Part shown: piece after piece, positions 9,062-17,738 of the stretch
Position numbering within the stretch: position 1 is the stretch's first letter
Layout: every line of letters begins with the position of its first letter
Assembly: GCF_007859655.1 (NCBI RefSeq)
Contig: NZ_CP042304.1
Coordinates: 4,416,315 to 4,480,314, forward strand
Origin: Devosia ginsengisoli
GTDB lineage: Bacteria > Pseudomonadota > Alphaproteobacteria > Rhizobiales > Devosiaceae
Length of the DNA stretch: 64,000 nt
Direction: 5' to 3'
The notes under the pieces: generated by a model
The model's database searches: none
What the model was told of the DNA's origin: nothing
What the model saw: only the letters and a program-made list of their open reading frames with translations
Made by a program: the position numbers and the translations under genes

Positions 9062-11547
9062 CTTTGCCCTAGGGCTTCCCGCATCAGTTCATCTGCGGCA
9101 TCAGCCATAGCCGATTCGCGGCCTTCGCCGAAAATCGGCTCCTTGCCGATATCGAGCATGACTGGGACGGCGAGCGGCGAAATTTGCGCCAGGGGCTGGT
9201 GGACGATGTGGTTGCGGATGCGGCGCAGCATGTCGCCGAGGCGCTCGATATCGAGCAGGCCGCGGGCGGCGTCGCGGCGTGTGGCCTGGATGAGGATGTG
9301 GTCGGGCTCGTGCTGGTAGAGCACGTCATAGATGAGGTCAGAGCTCATGGTGATCTGCCGGCCGGATTTCTCCTTGCCGGGATGGCGGCGCTCGATGAGG
9401 CCGGAGATGATGGCGCAGTTGCGGAAGGTGCGCTTCATCAGGGCGGATTCATCGAGCCAGGCTTCAAGATCGTCGCCCAGCATGTCCTCGGAGAAGAGGT
9501 CGTCGAGCGACAGCCTGTCGGTGCGGATCAGCGCCGAGAGATCGCCCAGGCCCCAGATGGCCAGGGCATATTCCGAAGCCACGAAGCCGAGCGGGCGGGC
9601 GCGGGCGCGCTCCAGCCGGCGGGTGAGCAGCATGCCGAGCGTCTGGTGGGCCAGGCGGCCTTCGAAGGGGTAGCAGACCAGGTAATTGTGGGCGCCGCGC
9701 GGGAAGGTTTCGACCAGCAGGCTGTCGCGTTTGGGCAGGACGGAGACGTCGCGCTGCAGGCGGAGCCACATCTCGACCTGGTCGGGCAGTTTCTTCCATT
9801 CGTCCGGACTATCCATGATGCGACGGACGCGCTCGGCCAGATAGGTCGAGAGCGGGAACTTGCCGCCCATATAGCTCGGAATTTTTGGATTGCTGGCCGG
9901 GGCGCGGGAGACGAAGGCCTCGTTGTCGCGCATGCCCTCGAAGGCGACGATTTCGCCGCCGAACATGAAGGTGTCGCCGGGCAGCAGCGTGCCGAAGAAA
10001 TATTCCTCCATCTCGCCCAGCACGCGCCCGCCGGCCCCGATGGGGCTGTTGCTCTGGCCCTTCTTGAGGCCGCGCTGGCGGATGAGGCGGACGCGTACCA
10101 TGGGTTCTTCGATGATGGTGCCGATATTGAGCCGGTATTGCTGGACCACCTGCGGATTGGCGACGCGCCACTTGCCGTCATCGGTGGGCTTGAGCCGGGC
10201 ATAGCGCTCATAGGCGCGCAGGGCGTAGCCGCCGGTGGCGACGAAATCGAGCACGCGATAGAACTGCCCTCGTGGCAGGTCGCGATAGGGCCAGGCGTGG
10301 CGGATTTCGTCATAGAGGTCGTCGGCGGCAAAGGGGCCGGCACAGGCCATGCCGAGCACGTGCTGGGCGAGAACGTCATAGCCGCCCGAGACCGGGTCTT
10401 CGCTGTCCTGATGGTTTTCGGCGACGGCTTCGAGCGCGGCTTCGCATTCGAGCACTTCGAAACGGTTGGACGGGACCAGCACGGCCTTGGAGGGTTCGTC
10501 GAGCCGGTGATTGGCGCGGCCGATGCGCTGCAGCATGCGCGACGACCCTTTGGGGGCGCCGACCTGCACGACCAGATCGACATCGCCCCAGTCGATGCCG
10601 AGATCGAGCGTCGAGGTGCAGACCACGGCCTTGAGATTGCCGGCCACCATGGCGCTTTCCACCTTGCGGCGCTGCTCGACGGAGAGCGAGCCGTGATGCA
10701 GGGCGATGGGCAGCATGTCGTCATTGACGGCCCACAGGCCCTGAAACAGCATTTCGGCCTGGGATCGTGTGTTGACGAACAAGAGCGTGGTCTTGTGGCG
10801 CTTGATGACCTCGTAGAGGTCGCGATGGGCGTAATTGGCCGAATGCCCGGCCCAGGGCAGGACCTGCTCGGTTTCGAGAATTTCGAGGACGGGCGGGGCG
10901 CCGCCCGAGGCGGTCAGCAGATGGGTGGGCTTGTCCGGCACCGGCCTGGCGATCCAGTCGCGCAGCAGGTCGGGTCGGGCAACGGTGGCGCTGAGGGCGG
11001 TGATCTGGAGGTTTGGGGCAAGGCGGGTGATACGGGCGAGGGCCAGCGACAGAAGTTCGCCGCGCTTGGAGGTGACCAGAGCGTGCAGTTCATCGAGGAC
11101 GATGCGGCGGAGCGAGCCGAAGAACAGGTCGGCATGGGGATGGCTGATGAGCAGGCAGAGCTGCTCGGGCGTGGTGAGCAGGATATTGGGCGGCTTGCTG
11201 CGCTGGCGGGCGCGCTTGGAGGCGGGCGTGTCGCCGGTGCGGGTTTCGGCTGATATCTTCAAACCCATTTCAAGAATGGGCGCGTTGAGATTGCGCTGCA
11301 CGTCCACCGCCAGCGCCTTGAGCGGGGAAATGTAGAGCGTGTGGAGGCCGTCGAACGTGCCGTCGGCGAGGTCGGTGAGGGTAGGCAGAAAGCCGGCCAG
11401 AGTCTTGCCCGCGCCGGTGGGGGCGATGAGCAAAGCCGAGGCGCCGGCATGCCAGGAGGCGAGCACGTCGAGCTGATGCTGGCGGGGGGACCAGTGCTTG
11501 CGAGTGAACCAGTCTGATATGATGGGGTTGAGGGGAGAGTCTTTCAT
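9058..11547 (-). CDS. ligase-associated DNA damage response DEXH-box helicase (Lhr-like)
   Basis: An 829-residue SF2 helicase. Visible motifs: Q-like WSPRQHQLDVL, Walker A IAPTGAGKTLAGFLP near residue 40, motif Ia YISPLKALAVDVQRNL, motif Ib LLTTPEQLCLL, motif II VLDELHALV, motif III ALSATVARP, and motif VI LQRIGRANHRLDEPS. The C-terminal Lhr-type winged-helix and DEAD_assoc region follows (LPGDTFMFGGEIVAFEGMRD). The length fits the short ligase-associated Lhr subfamily rather than full-length Lhr of about 1500 residues. It is coupled to pdeM by a 4-bp overlap. The family translocates 3'-5' on single-stranded DNA and is thought to act in end repair. Confidence 0.9.
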   Translation of the reverse strand: MKDSPLNPIISDWFTRKHWSPRQHQLDVLASWHAGASALLIAPTGAGKTLAGFLPTLTDLADGTFDGLHTLYISPLKALAVDVQRNLNAPILEMGLKISAETRTGDTPASKRARQRSKPPNILLTTPEQLCLLISHPHADLFFGSLRRIVLDELHALVTSKRGELLSLALARITRLAPNLQITALSATVARPDLLRDWIARPVPDKPTHLLTASGGAPPVLEILETEQVLPWAGHSANYAHRDLYEVIKRHKTTLLFVNTRSQAEMLFQGLWAVNDDMLPIALHHGSLSVEQRRKVESAMVAGNLKAVVCTSTLDLGIDWGDVDLVVQVGAPKGSSRMLQRIGRANHRLDEPSKAVLVPSNRFEVLECEAALEAVAENHQDSEDPVSGGYDVLAQHVLGMACAGPFAADDLYDEIRHAWPYRDLPRGQFYRVLDFVATGGYALRAYERYARLKPTDDGKWRVANPQVVQQYRLNIGTIIEEPMVRVRLIRQRGLKKGQSNSPIGAGGRVLGEMEEYFFGTLLPGDTFMFGGEIVAFEGMRDNEAFVSRAPASNPKIPSYMGGKFPLSTYLAERVRRIMDSPDEWKKLPDQVEMWLRLQRDVSVLPKRDSLLVETFPRGAHNYLVCYPFEGRLAHQTLGMLLTRRLERARARPLGFVASEYALAIWGLGDLSALIRTDRLSLDDLFSEDMLGDDLEAWLDESALMKRTFRNCAIISGLIERRHPGKEKSGRQITMSSDLIYDVLYQHEPDHILIQATRRDAARGLLDIERLGDMLRRIRNHIVHQPLAQISPLAVPVMLDIGKEPIFGEGRESAMADAADELMREALGQS

Positions 11548-11670
11548 GGATACCCCCTCCTAGCCTCCCCCTGATAGGGGGAGGAATCCGGCCGGTGATT
11601 GGGGCAAGATGGTGCCAAAGCCCCGATGCGGCTCCTCCCCCTATCAGGGGGAGGTTGGGAGGGGGTATCC
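11548..11670. repeat. Long inverted repeat with GATACCCCCTCC ends
   Basis: The arm GGATACCCCCTCCTAGCCTC is matched by the inverse arm ending GGGAGGGGGTATCC. Each arm contains its own smaller hairpin (CCTCCCCCTGATAGGGGGAGG). A half copy recurs at 12,721. It sits just upstream of the helicase start on the minus strand and just before the DUF6460 gene. It is probably a dispersed palindromic element. Confidence 0.75.
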
Positions 11671-11755
11671 GCAAACCTAAAAACCACCAGCCGCACCTTC
11701 TGCAAATCGCCAAACACCCTATATGATCCCCCAGGACCACAACAGGGAGGCCTCT

Positions 11756-12046
11756 ATGGCCGATCAACACCAGACCGAGACGCGGCGTTCCGGTATCGAG
11801 CGCTTCTTTGGCGGTCACCCGATCAATGTCATCATCAAGCTGGCCTTCATTTCGCTGCTGGTCGGCGTTTTCATGAGCGTTTTCGGGCTCGATGTGCAGG
11901 GGCTGGTGCGCGGCACGGTTATTCTGTTCCGTGAAGCCCTGCGCGACGGGTTCGGCGTGTTCCGCGACATTGGCGGCTATATCCTCACCGGGGCGGCCCT
12001 GGTCGTGCCGATCTGGCTGCTCATTCGCGTCAGCAAGAGAAGCTGA
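11756..12046 (+). CDS. DUF6460-type small membrane protein
   Basis: A 96-residue protein with a short polar N-terminus followed by RFFGGHPINVIIKLAFISLL and two hydrophobic segments (about residues 26-45 and 72-90, ILTGAALVVPIWLLIRV). This matches the alphaproteobacterial DUF6460 small inner-membrane proteins, whose function is unknown. The ATG at 11,756 is preferred because GGGAGG lies 6 bp before it. Its stop overlaps the next start by one base (TGATG at 12,044-12,048), so it is co-expressed with the kinase gene. Confidence 0.75.
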   Translation: MADQHQTETRRSGIERFFGGHPINVIIKLAFISLLVGVFMSVFGLDVQGLVRGTVILFREALRDGFGVFRDIGGYILTGAALVVPIWLLIRVSKRS

Positions 12047-12717
12047 TGGCGCCCGAGCGGCTGCATCTGACGCCGCAACAGGCGCTGTCGCGGCTGGTGC
12101 CGCATATTCTCGACATGGAGAGCCGGGCGCAGCATCGCATCGCCATTGGTCTGGCGGGCGGGCCGGGCGCCGGCAAGTCGACACTGGCGGCGGAGATGGT
12201 GACCATGCTCAATGCCGTTCATCCGGGCAGTGCGGCTCTGGTGCCGATGGATGGCTTCCATATGCGCCATGCCAAGCTCGAAGCCCTGGGGCAGGTGGAC
12301 TACAAGGGCGCGCCGCATACATTCGAGGGCGCCGAATTCGTCAATTTCCTGCATCACCTCAAGGTGGCGACGTCTGCGGTCAGCGGGCCGGGATATTCGC
12401 GCAAGATCGAGGATGTGGTGGAGGACGATTTCACCGTCGGCCCGGAAGTGCGCGTGCTGGTGGTCGAGGGGAATTACCTGCTGCTGACCGAGGGGCCATG
12501 GGCGGGGGTGAAGCCGCTGCTGGATTATGCGGTGTTCGTGGATGTGCCGCGGGAAGTGGTGAAGGCGCGGCTGCTGAAGCGCCATGGCGAGGAAGGGTTG
12601 TTCACCGAGGAGCGTAACCGGGCGCATATCGAGCGGAATGATTTGCCGAATTATGATCTCGTGTGCCTGTCGCAGGATCGGGCGGATGTGGTGATTGCCA
12701 TGGATGTGGAGGGGTAG
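12046..12717 (+). CDS. P-loop nucleoside/nucleotide kinase-family protein (PRK/uridine-kinase-like)
   Basis: A 223-residue cytosolic P-loop kinase. Walker A is GLAGGPGAGKSTLAAEM (about residues 34-50); the substrate-site segment LVPMDGFHMRHAKLEALG follows, then YKGAPHTFEGAEF, the strand VLVVEGNYLLLTEGPW, and a lid region VKARLLKRHGEEG. These are the features of the phosphoribulokinase/uridine kinase/pantothenate kinase superfamily, and of the sugar or nucleoside kinases seen as stand-alone genes in rhizobia. The exact substrate cannot be read from the sequence. It overlaps the DUF6460 gene by one base, and the two are probably one transcript. Confidence 0.8.
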   Translation: MAPERLHLTPQQALSRLVPHILDMESRAQHRIAIGLAGGPGAGKSTLAAEMVTMLNAVHPGSAALVPMDGFHMRHAKLEALGQVDYKGAPHTFEGAEFVNFLHHLKVATSAVSGPGYSRKIEDVVEDDFTVGPEVRVLVVEGNYLLLTEGPWAGVKPLLDYAVFVDVPREVVKARLLKRHGEEGLFTEERNRAHIERNDLPNYDLVCLSQDRADVVIAMDVEG

Positions 12718-12720
12718 GAA

Positions 12721-12770
12721 GGATACCCCCTCCTGACCTCCCCCTGAAAAGGGGGGAGGAATCCGCGCGG
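12721..12770. repeat. Half copy of the GATACCCCCTCC repeat
   Basis: GGATACCCCCTCCTGACCTC followed by a CCCCTGAAAAGGGG hairpin and GGAGGAATCCG. It is the same family as one arm of the 11,548-11,670 repeat, directly after the kinase stop codon. Confidence 0.7.
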
Positions 12771-12800
12771 TGGGTGTTGCAGGATGGTGCCCCACGCGCC

Positions 12801-12957
12801 GCTCTCCCTTCTCCCCTTGTGGGAGAAGGTGCCCGAAGGGCGGATGAGGGGGCTGCGAGGCATCCGCAGATATTGAAGCATGGGCGAGCTCAGCCCCCTC
12901 ACCCGCAATTTCCTCTGAACGAGGAAATTGCCCCGTCTCCCACAAGGGGCGAGGGGT
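12801..12957. repeat. Large imperfect inverted repeat (TCTCCC...GGGAGA family)
   Basis: The arm TCTCCCTTCTCCCCTTGTGG, with GGTGCCCGAAGGGCGGATGA, is mirrored by CCCCCTCACCCG and GTCTCCCACAAGGGGCGAGG at the right end; a further hairpin, AATTTCCTC...GAGGAAATT, lies inside. The same family is at 35,208-35,359. It fills most of the 405-bp gap before the MATE gene; no gene is seen in that gap. Confidence 0.75.
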
Positions 12958-12999
12958 GGTCCGGTGGGTGGGGTGAGCTATTGTGCCCAACAACCACCG

Positions 13000-13076
13000 C
13001 TCATTCCCGCGAAAGCGGGAACCTCCGTTTCCTTTCGCCGCATTGCCAACAGAGGTTCCCGCTTTCGCGGGAATGA
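13000..13076. repeat. TCATTCCCGCGAAAGCGGGA inverted-repeat pair
   Basis: Two copies of a short hairpin unit, TCATTCCCGCGAAAGCGGGA, in opposite orientation, forming a 77-bp palindrome. A variant with a GCGCAGGCGGG core is at 17,739. It belongs to the widespread ATTCCCGC-type intergenic palindromes of alphaproteobacteria. Confidence 0.75.
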
Positions 13077-13122
13077 CCGCGTGGATAGGGTCAGGTTCCT
13101 CCCTGGTCCCGAGTCGCCTCCC

Positions 13123-14490
13123 ATGTCTCCCCGTCCGCAATATCCCTTTACCGTGCGTCATGCCGATGTGTGGAAAATCGCTCTGCCCGCGTCGGTGGCT
13201 TTCATCACCGAGCCGCTGGTGGGCATTGTCGATATCACCGTCATCGGCAGGCTGGGCGATGCCGGGTTGCTGGGCGGGCTGGTGCTTGGCGCGCTGCTGT
13301 TCGATATCATCTTCTCGCTGGCCTATTTCCTGCGCATCGGCACGGCGGGTCTGACGGCGCAATCGGTGGGTGCGCGCGACAGCCGCGACGGCTTGCTGCA
13401 TGTGAGCCGGGCCATCCTGCTCGGCGTGGGTATCGGCGGGCTGATGATTGCGCTGGGCGGGCCGATCCTGTTTCTGGCGACCTGGTTCCTGGCGCCGGAA
13501 TCCGGGGCCTCGGCGGCTTTGGCGGACTATTTCCACTATCGCATCTGGTCGGCGCCATTCTCGCTGATCAACTACGCCTTGCTCGGCTGGTTCTATGGCA
13601 GGGCGGCGGCCAAGACCGGCATGATGCTGCAATTGCTGCTGCATGGCTGCGATATCGTGCTGTCGATCTGGTTCGTGCATGGGCTGGGCTGGGGCGTGCC
13701 GGGCGCGGCTGTTGGCACAGTGATCGGGCAGGCGGTGGCGGCGGCGGTGGGTCTGGGCCTGCTGCTGCGCCACTATGGCGGCCTGGGCGCCGTGCTGCGT
13801 CATATCGCGCCGGGCGAACTGATGGATGCGGTGGCGCTCAAGCGCATGTTCGGGCTGAGCCGCGACCTGATGATCCGTTCGGCCGCCTTGATGGGCGCCT
13901 ATGCCTGGTTCGCCGCGCAGGGCTCGCGCATGGGCGAGGTGGCGCTGTCGGCCAATGCCGTGCTGCTGAACCTGTTGATGATCGTCGCCTATTTCCTCGA
14001 TGGTATCGCCCAGGCGGCCGAGCAATTGACCGGCAAGGCGGTGGGCGCCAATTGGCGGCCGGCCTTCGACCAGGCCTATGGGCTGTCCATGCTGTGGGGG
14101 CTGGTCATTACCCTGACTCTGGGCCTGGCCTGGTATTTCGGCGGGCCCTGGGTCATCGGGCTGATGACCACCAATGCCGAAGTGCAGGCCTATGCGCTGA
14201 CCTACCTGCCGATTGCGGCGCTCTGCACCGTCACCTTCATGCCGGCCTTCGTCTATGACGGCATTCTGGTCGGCACCACGCTCAACACCACGATGCGCAA
14301 CGGCATGGTCGTGTCGCTGGTGGTGTTCCTGGTGGCGGCGCTGGCGCTGGAGCCGGTTTGGGGCAATTGGGGCCTGTGGGCCGCGATGCATTGCTGGTTC
14401 GTGGCGCGCGGCGGGATCTACTGGTGGGCCCTGGAACGGCGCAAGGCCGGGCTGTTCGCCTCTCCCATGGCTCAACAGACCTCATCCTGA
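13123..14490 (+). CDS. MATE family efflux transporter (DinF-like)
   Basis: A 455-residue membrane protein with about twelve hydrophobic helices in two similar halves. The N-terminus has the MATE pattern KIALPASVAFITEPLVGIVDITVIG (shown here in part: ALPASVAFITEPLVGIVD), and the first half ends near GWGVPGAAVGTVIGQ, a typical MATE loop. The second half has FFLDGIAQAAEQ-like YFLDGIAQAAEQLTGKAVGA, the DinF-subgroup signature. MATE proteins export cationic drugs or metabolites by Na+ or H+ antiport. The ATG at 13,123 is chosen because the family begins about 15 residues before the first helix; upstream in-frame codons lie within the repeats. Confidence 0.88.
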   Translation: MSPRPQYPFTVRHADVWKIALPASVAFITEPLVGIVDITVIGRLGDAGLLGGLVLGALLFDIIFSLAYFLRIGTAGLTAQSVGARDSRDGLLHVSRAILLGVGIGGLMIALGGPILFLATWFLAPESGASAALADYFHYRIWSAPFSLINYALLGWFYGRAAAKTGMMLQLLLHGCDIVLSIWFVHGLGWGVPGAAVGTVIGQAVAAAVGLGLLLRHYGGLGAVLRHIAPGELMDAVALKRMFGLSRDLMIRSAALMGAYAWFAAQGSRMGEVALSANAVLLNLLMIVAYFLDGIAQAAEQLTGKAVGANWRPAFDQAYGLSMLWGLVITLTLGLAWYFGGPWVIGLMTTNAEVQAYALTYLPIAALCTVTFMPAFVYDGILVGTTLNTTMRNGMVVSLVVFLVAALALEPVWGNWGLWAAMHCWFVARGGIYWWALERRKAGLFASPMAQQTSS

Positions 14491-14573
14491 GCTTGTCGAA
14501 AGACGAGGTCGTGGCACGATCTCGCCACGCCCTCGTGGTTCGACAGGCTCACCATGAGGGCTACGGATTCAAC
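14482..14573. repeat. Palindromic intergenic repeat (CCTCGTGGTTCGACA unit)
   Basis: CTTGTCGAAAGACGAGGTCG and GCCCTCGTGGTTCGACAGGC followed by TCACCATGAGGG. The unit is the same as at 1,924, 32,189 and 37,106. It lies between the convergent ends of the MATE gene and the histidine kinase gene and reaches the last codons of the kinase gene. Confidence 0.7.
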
Positions 14574-16191
14574 CCGCCCGCATGGCGGGGCTGCGGCTCT
14601 GGTTGGCGAGGCCGCTGATGGCGGCGCGCAGGGCGGCGGGCTTGACCGGCTTGGTGACGACGGCAATGCCGCGCTCCTCGGCGAGCGCGCGCACGGCGGG
14701 GCTGCGATCGGCGGTGACCAGGGCGGCGGGCAGGTGGCCGCCGACATTGTGGCGCAACCACTCGATGGCATCGAGTCCCGATGTCTGGTCGAGGTGGTAA
14801 TCCATCAGCACGAGATCGGGATACCAGCCTTCGAGCAGGCGTTCGCGGTCGATCTGTTTCAGCGAGAGGGCGGAGCGCACATCGCAGCCCCAATGGCGTA
14901 GCAGGCCCTCCATGGCCTCGATGATGGCGCGCTCATTGTCGACGCAGAGCACCTTGAGATCGAGCGTGCCGAAACTGGTTTCGGCCGGGGCGGGGTTGGC
15001 CTCCGGCGTGGCGCGGACGGTGCGGGTGGCGGGCAGGAACAGCGAAAACCGCGAGCCGCTGCCCTCGCGGCTGTCGAGCTCGAGCGTGAGGCCCAGCGCG
15101 GTCACCAGGCGCTGTACGATGGAAAGGCCCAGGCCCAGGCCCTGCGCCATGCGGGCGCCGCGTTCGAGCCGGGAGAATTCGGCGAAGAGCAGCCGGTGCT
15201 GGTCCTTGTTGAAGCCGATGCCGGTATCGATCACGTCAAGCCTGATGCGGTTGCCGCGATGGCGCAGGCCCACCAGCACCTTGCCGCCGGGCTGGGTATA
15301 TTTGATGGCGTTGGAGACCAGGTTCTGCACGATGCGGCCGACCAGCATGCGGTCCACCAATACGGTGGCGTCGGTGGCCACGATGCGCAGCGAAATGTTG
15401 CGCTCGCGCGCCATGGGGCCGAATTCGACCTCGATCTTCTTGAGCAGGTCACGCCCGGCCACCGCCGCTGGCGCCGGCTTGAGCGCGCCGCTGTCGATGC
15501 GCGAAATATCGAGCAGGGCGCCCATAATGTCTTCGACGGCGGTGAGCGAGGCTTCGATGGAATTGGCCAGATCGGCCAGCCCGGTGGATTTGGCGCGCTC
15601 GATCAGCGTCGAGGTATAGAGGCGCGCGGCGTTGAGCGGCTGCAGCAGGTCGTGGCTGGCGGCGGCGAGGAACCGCGTCTTGTCGTGATTGGAGGCGTCG
15701 GCCTTGGCGCGGGCGCTTTCGAGCTCGGCATTGACCCGGGTCAGCGCCGCGGTGCGTTCCTCCACCCGCTCTTCCAGCGACTGGTTCATGCCGGCCAGTT
15801 CGCCCTCGGCCCGCACCCGCGCGGTGACATCGGAAAAGCTGATGACGAGACCCCCGTCGGGCAGGCGGCTCGAATGGAATTCCAGCACCTGCCCGCCACT
15901 GCCCAGCCGCTGGGTCACCGTGGTCGGCGCCGCCGTGAGCAGGTTGATGCGTTCGATGGCCAGCCGCGCCGCGTCGCCCTCGCCCAGATCGCCCCGATCT
16001 CCCAGGAACAGCGCGATATCGAACAGCGGCGTGCCCGGCCGGGTCAGCGGCATGGGCAAAGCCAGCAGCGTGTTGTAGCGGCTGTTTGATGTGACCAGGT
16101 GCAGCCTGGCATCGAACACGGCAATGCCCTGCGGAATGTGGTCTATCGCCTGCCTGAGGCTGCTGGCGCTGTCATGTCGGTGGGCGGACAT
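14569..16191 (-). CDS. Hybrid sensor histidine kinase/response regulator with PAS domain
   Basis: A 540-residue protein without obvious membrane helices, so a cytosolic sensor. Domains in order: PAS-7-like (about 10-130, IPQGIAVFDARLHLVTSN), a coiled linker (EERVEERTAALTRVNAEL), HisKA with the H box FLAAASHDLLQPLNAARLY, HATPase with N box LVSNAIKYTQPGGK, G1 box VIDTGIGFN and G2-like AQGLGLGLSIVQRL, then a C-terminal receiver (about 415-530) with VLCVDNE, phospho-acceptor Asp in LVLMDYHLDQ and conserved Lys in VVTKPVKPAAL. No DNA-binding output is present, so it probably hands phosphate to a separate regulator. The LuxR and FixJ-like regulators in this window are possible partners, but nothing proves it. 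Confidence 0.9.
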   Translation of the reverse strand: MSAHRHDSASSLRQAIDHIPQGIAVFDARLHLVTSNSRYNTLLALPMPLTRPGTPLFDIALFLGDRGDLGEGDAARLAIERINLLTAAPTTVTQRLGSGGQVLEFHSSRLPDGGLVISFSDVTARVRAEGELAGMNQSLEERVEERTAALTRVNAELESARAKADASNHDKTRFLAAASHDLLQPLNAARLYTSTLIERAKSTGLADLANSIEASLTAVEDIMGALLDISRIDSGALKPAPAAVAGRDLLKKIEVEFGPMARERNISLRIVATDATVLVDRMLVGRIVQNLVSNAIKYTQPGGKVLVGLRHRGNRIRLDVIDTGIGFNKDQHRLLFAEFSRLERGARMAQGLGLGLSIVQRLVTALGLTLELDSREGSGSRFSLFLPATRTVRATPEANPAPAETSFGTLDLKVLCVDNERAIIEAMEGLLRHWGCDVRSALSLKQIDRERLLEGWYPDLVLMDYHLDQTSGLDAIEWLRHNVGGHLPAALVTADRSPAVRALAEERGIAVVTKPVKPAALRAAISGLANQSRSPAMRAG

Positions 16192-16364
16192 ATCGATTGC
16201 GATCCTGGGGCTTGGGGGCGCGCGGGAACTATCGGCTCGCCATCAAACCTGCGCAAGACCGACTCTGGACCCATTGCATTTACTTGCAAGCTAAGGAATT
16301 CTCGACACCCGCCGGTCGCGCGGGCCGTCTTGGGAAGGGCGGATCACCAGAAGAGGGTTAGGCC

Positions 16365-16799
16365 ATGTTCAAGGAATTTCGTGATTTCGCCATCAAGGGC
16401 AACATGATCGATCTCGCCATCGGCGTGATCATCGGCGCTGCCTTCGGGGCCATCGTCTCCTCCATCGTCGATGATATCTTCATGCCGATCATCGGGCTCA
16501 TCATCGGCGGCATCGATTTTTCCAACCTGTTCGTCGTGCTGTCCAATCCCGGCGAAGTGCCGGTGCCCTCGCTCGCCGCTGCCAAGGCCGCTGGTGTGGC
16601 CACGCTCAATATCGGCCTGTTCATCAATGCCGTGGTCAAGTTCACCATCATCGCCTTCGTGCTGTTCATGGTGGTCAAGGCCATCAACAGCATGAAGCGC
16701 CAGGCCGCCACCGAGCCGGTCGCCGAAACCCCGGCCCCGAGCAAGGAAGAAGTCCTGCTCACCGAAATCCGCGACGCACTGCGCGCCAATCCGCGCTGA
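16365..16799 (+). CDS. mscL: Large-conductance mechanosensitive channel MscL
   Basis: A 144-residue inner-membrane channel subunit that opens under membrane tension on hypo-osmotic shock, as a homopentamer. The N-terminal amphipathic helix [17 protein letters not shown] is followed by TM1 ([20 protein letters not shown]), a short periplasmic loop, and TM2 ([22 protein letters not shown]), ending in a charged cytoplasmic helix with [15 protein letters not shown]. All of these match the family and its usual length. AGAAGAGGG lies 10 bp before the ATG. A strong intrinsic terminator follows 12 bp after the stop, so the gene is monocistronic. Confidence 0.96.
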   Translation: MFKEFRDFAIKGNMIDLAIGVIIGAAFGAIVSSIVDDIFMPIIGLIIGGIDFSNLFVVLSNPGEVPVPSLAAAKAAGVATLNIGLFINAVVKFTIIAFVLFMVVKAINSMKRQAATEPVAETPAPSKEEVLLTEIRDALRANPR

Positions 16800-16811
16800 T
16801 CGCTCGAAAAG

Positions 16812-16834
16812 CCGGCCTTGCAGGGCCGGTTTTT
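16812..16834 (+). terminator. Rho-independent terminator of mscL
   Basis: Stem CCGGCC/GGCCGG around a loop of six bases, followed by TTTTT at 16,830-16,834, 12 bp after the mscL stop codon. Confidence 0.85.
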
Positions 16835-16890
16835 CTTTGTCGGAGATATAGGATAAAAGTCCGTTGACAAAGCAGAGATAGGCAAATAGA

Positions 16891-16903
16891 CCTAGTATCT
16901 AGG
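16891..16903. promoter_or_regulatory. 13-bp perfect palindrome upstream of the FixJ-like regulator
   Basis: CCTAG-TAT-CTAGG, inside a wider pair TAGGATA (16,849-16,855) and TATCCTA (16,909-16,915), in an AT-rich stretch. A TTGACA (16,864-16,869) lies just upstream. It is a candidate operator and promoter region for the regulator starting at 17,074; which protein binds it is unknown. Confidence 0.35.
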
Positions 16904-17073
16904 TGCTATATCCTACGTGTTGTCCATGTCGGACGGCGCGAACACTTAGCGCAAACTACCGCTGCGATTCACCGAGGGGGCGTGTCGCGGGCCTGTCACA
17001 TGCGGGCCGGCGATGGCGAAGGCTTGCCGCCCGATGGTCGCGCTTGAGCGAAACTTGTCAGGGCAGAGGCAAT

Positions 17074-17709
17074 ATGAGCGACCAGATTTACTATCATTCC
17101 TTCCTCAACCGCGACCGGCTGATCCATGTCGTGGATGCCGACCCGGCCACCTGCGAGGCACTGAGCGTGCTGTTCCGCCTCGAAGGGTTCCAGACCACTT
17201 TCTCGCTGGAAGCGGCCCATTTCATCGTCAGCCTCGAGCGACGGCGGCCCGATATCGTCGTGCTCAACCTGCGCGTGGGCGAGGAAAGCGGGCTGACGCT
17301 GCTGCGCCGCGTCAAGGCGCTCCGCACCGGCACGCCGGTCTTCATGCTGGCCGATACGCCCCAGCTCGAAGCGGCGGTGACGGCCATGAAGCTGGGCGCT
17401 TCCGACGTCATCTCCAAGCCCATCGATACCGAGCATCTGCTGACCGTGATCCGCGACGCCCTGCGCCGCGACATCCATTTAGGCGCCATGCAGGGCGGCA
17501 GCCGACCGGTGGAAGTGCGTGGCTTTTCCCAGCTTACCCCGCGCGAGCGCGAAGTGCTGCAGCTCATCACCAACGGCCAATCCAACAAGGAAGCCGGCCG
17601 CGAACTGGGCATTTCCCCGCGCACGATAGAAGTGCATCGGGCACGGGTGATGGAAAAGCTGGGGGCCAGGAATACCGCGGACCTGATGCGGATCGTGCTG
17701 ACGAGCTGA
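17074..17709 (+). CDS. FixJ/NarL-like regulator with degenerate receiver domain
   Basis: A 211-residue protein with a receiver-like N-terminal domain (about residues 15-130) and a LuxR-type HTH (about 145-205: LTPREREVLQLITNGQSNK, then SPRTIEVHRARVMEKLGA). In FixJ-type receivers the phospho-acceptor Asp sits in a motif like VSDxRMPGxDG; here the matching segment is IVVLNLRVGEESGL, so Asp is replaced by Asn. The first acidic pocket has one Asp (HVVDADPA) and the Lys-Pro pair is kept (VISKPIDTEH). It therefore probably works without phosphorylation, or is controlled by ligand or partner. The ATG at 17,074 is chosen because the receiver begins soon after it. Confidence 0.85.
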   Translation: MSDQIYYHSFLNRDRLIHVVDADPATCEALSVLFRLEGFQTTFSLEAAHFIVSLERRRPDIVVLNLRVGEESGLTLLRRVKALRTGTPVFMLADTPQLEAAVTAMKLGASDVISKPIDTEHLLTVIRDALRRDIHLGAMQGGSRPVEVRGFSQLTPREREVLQLITNGQSNKEAGRELGISPRTIEVHRARVMEKLGARNTADLMRIVLTS

Positions 17710-17738
17710 GCGGGGTAGGGGTGGCCTTGTCCACGAGG

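Noticed and set aside
9184..11253. Open frame of 689 codons on the plus strand opposite the Lhr-like helicase
   Set aside because: Antisense shadow; no conserved motifs, composition unlike a protein, and the helicase is clear on the other strand.
12718..13122. CRISPR array in the repeat-rich gap
   Set aside because: The repeats are palindromic pairs of different families without regular spacers; no cas genes nearby.
11977..14475. Minus-strand frame of 832 codons across the kinase and MATE genes
   Set aside because: Shadow frame; rich in Gln/His/Arg and crosses several intergenic repeats.
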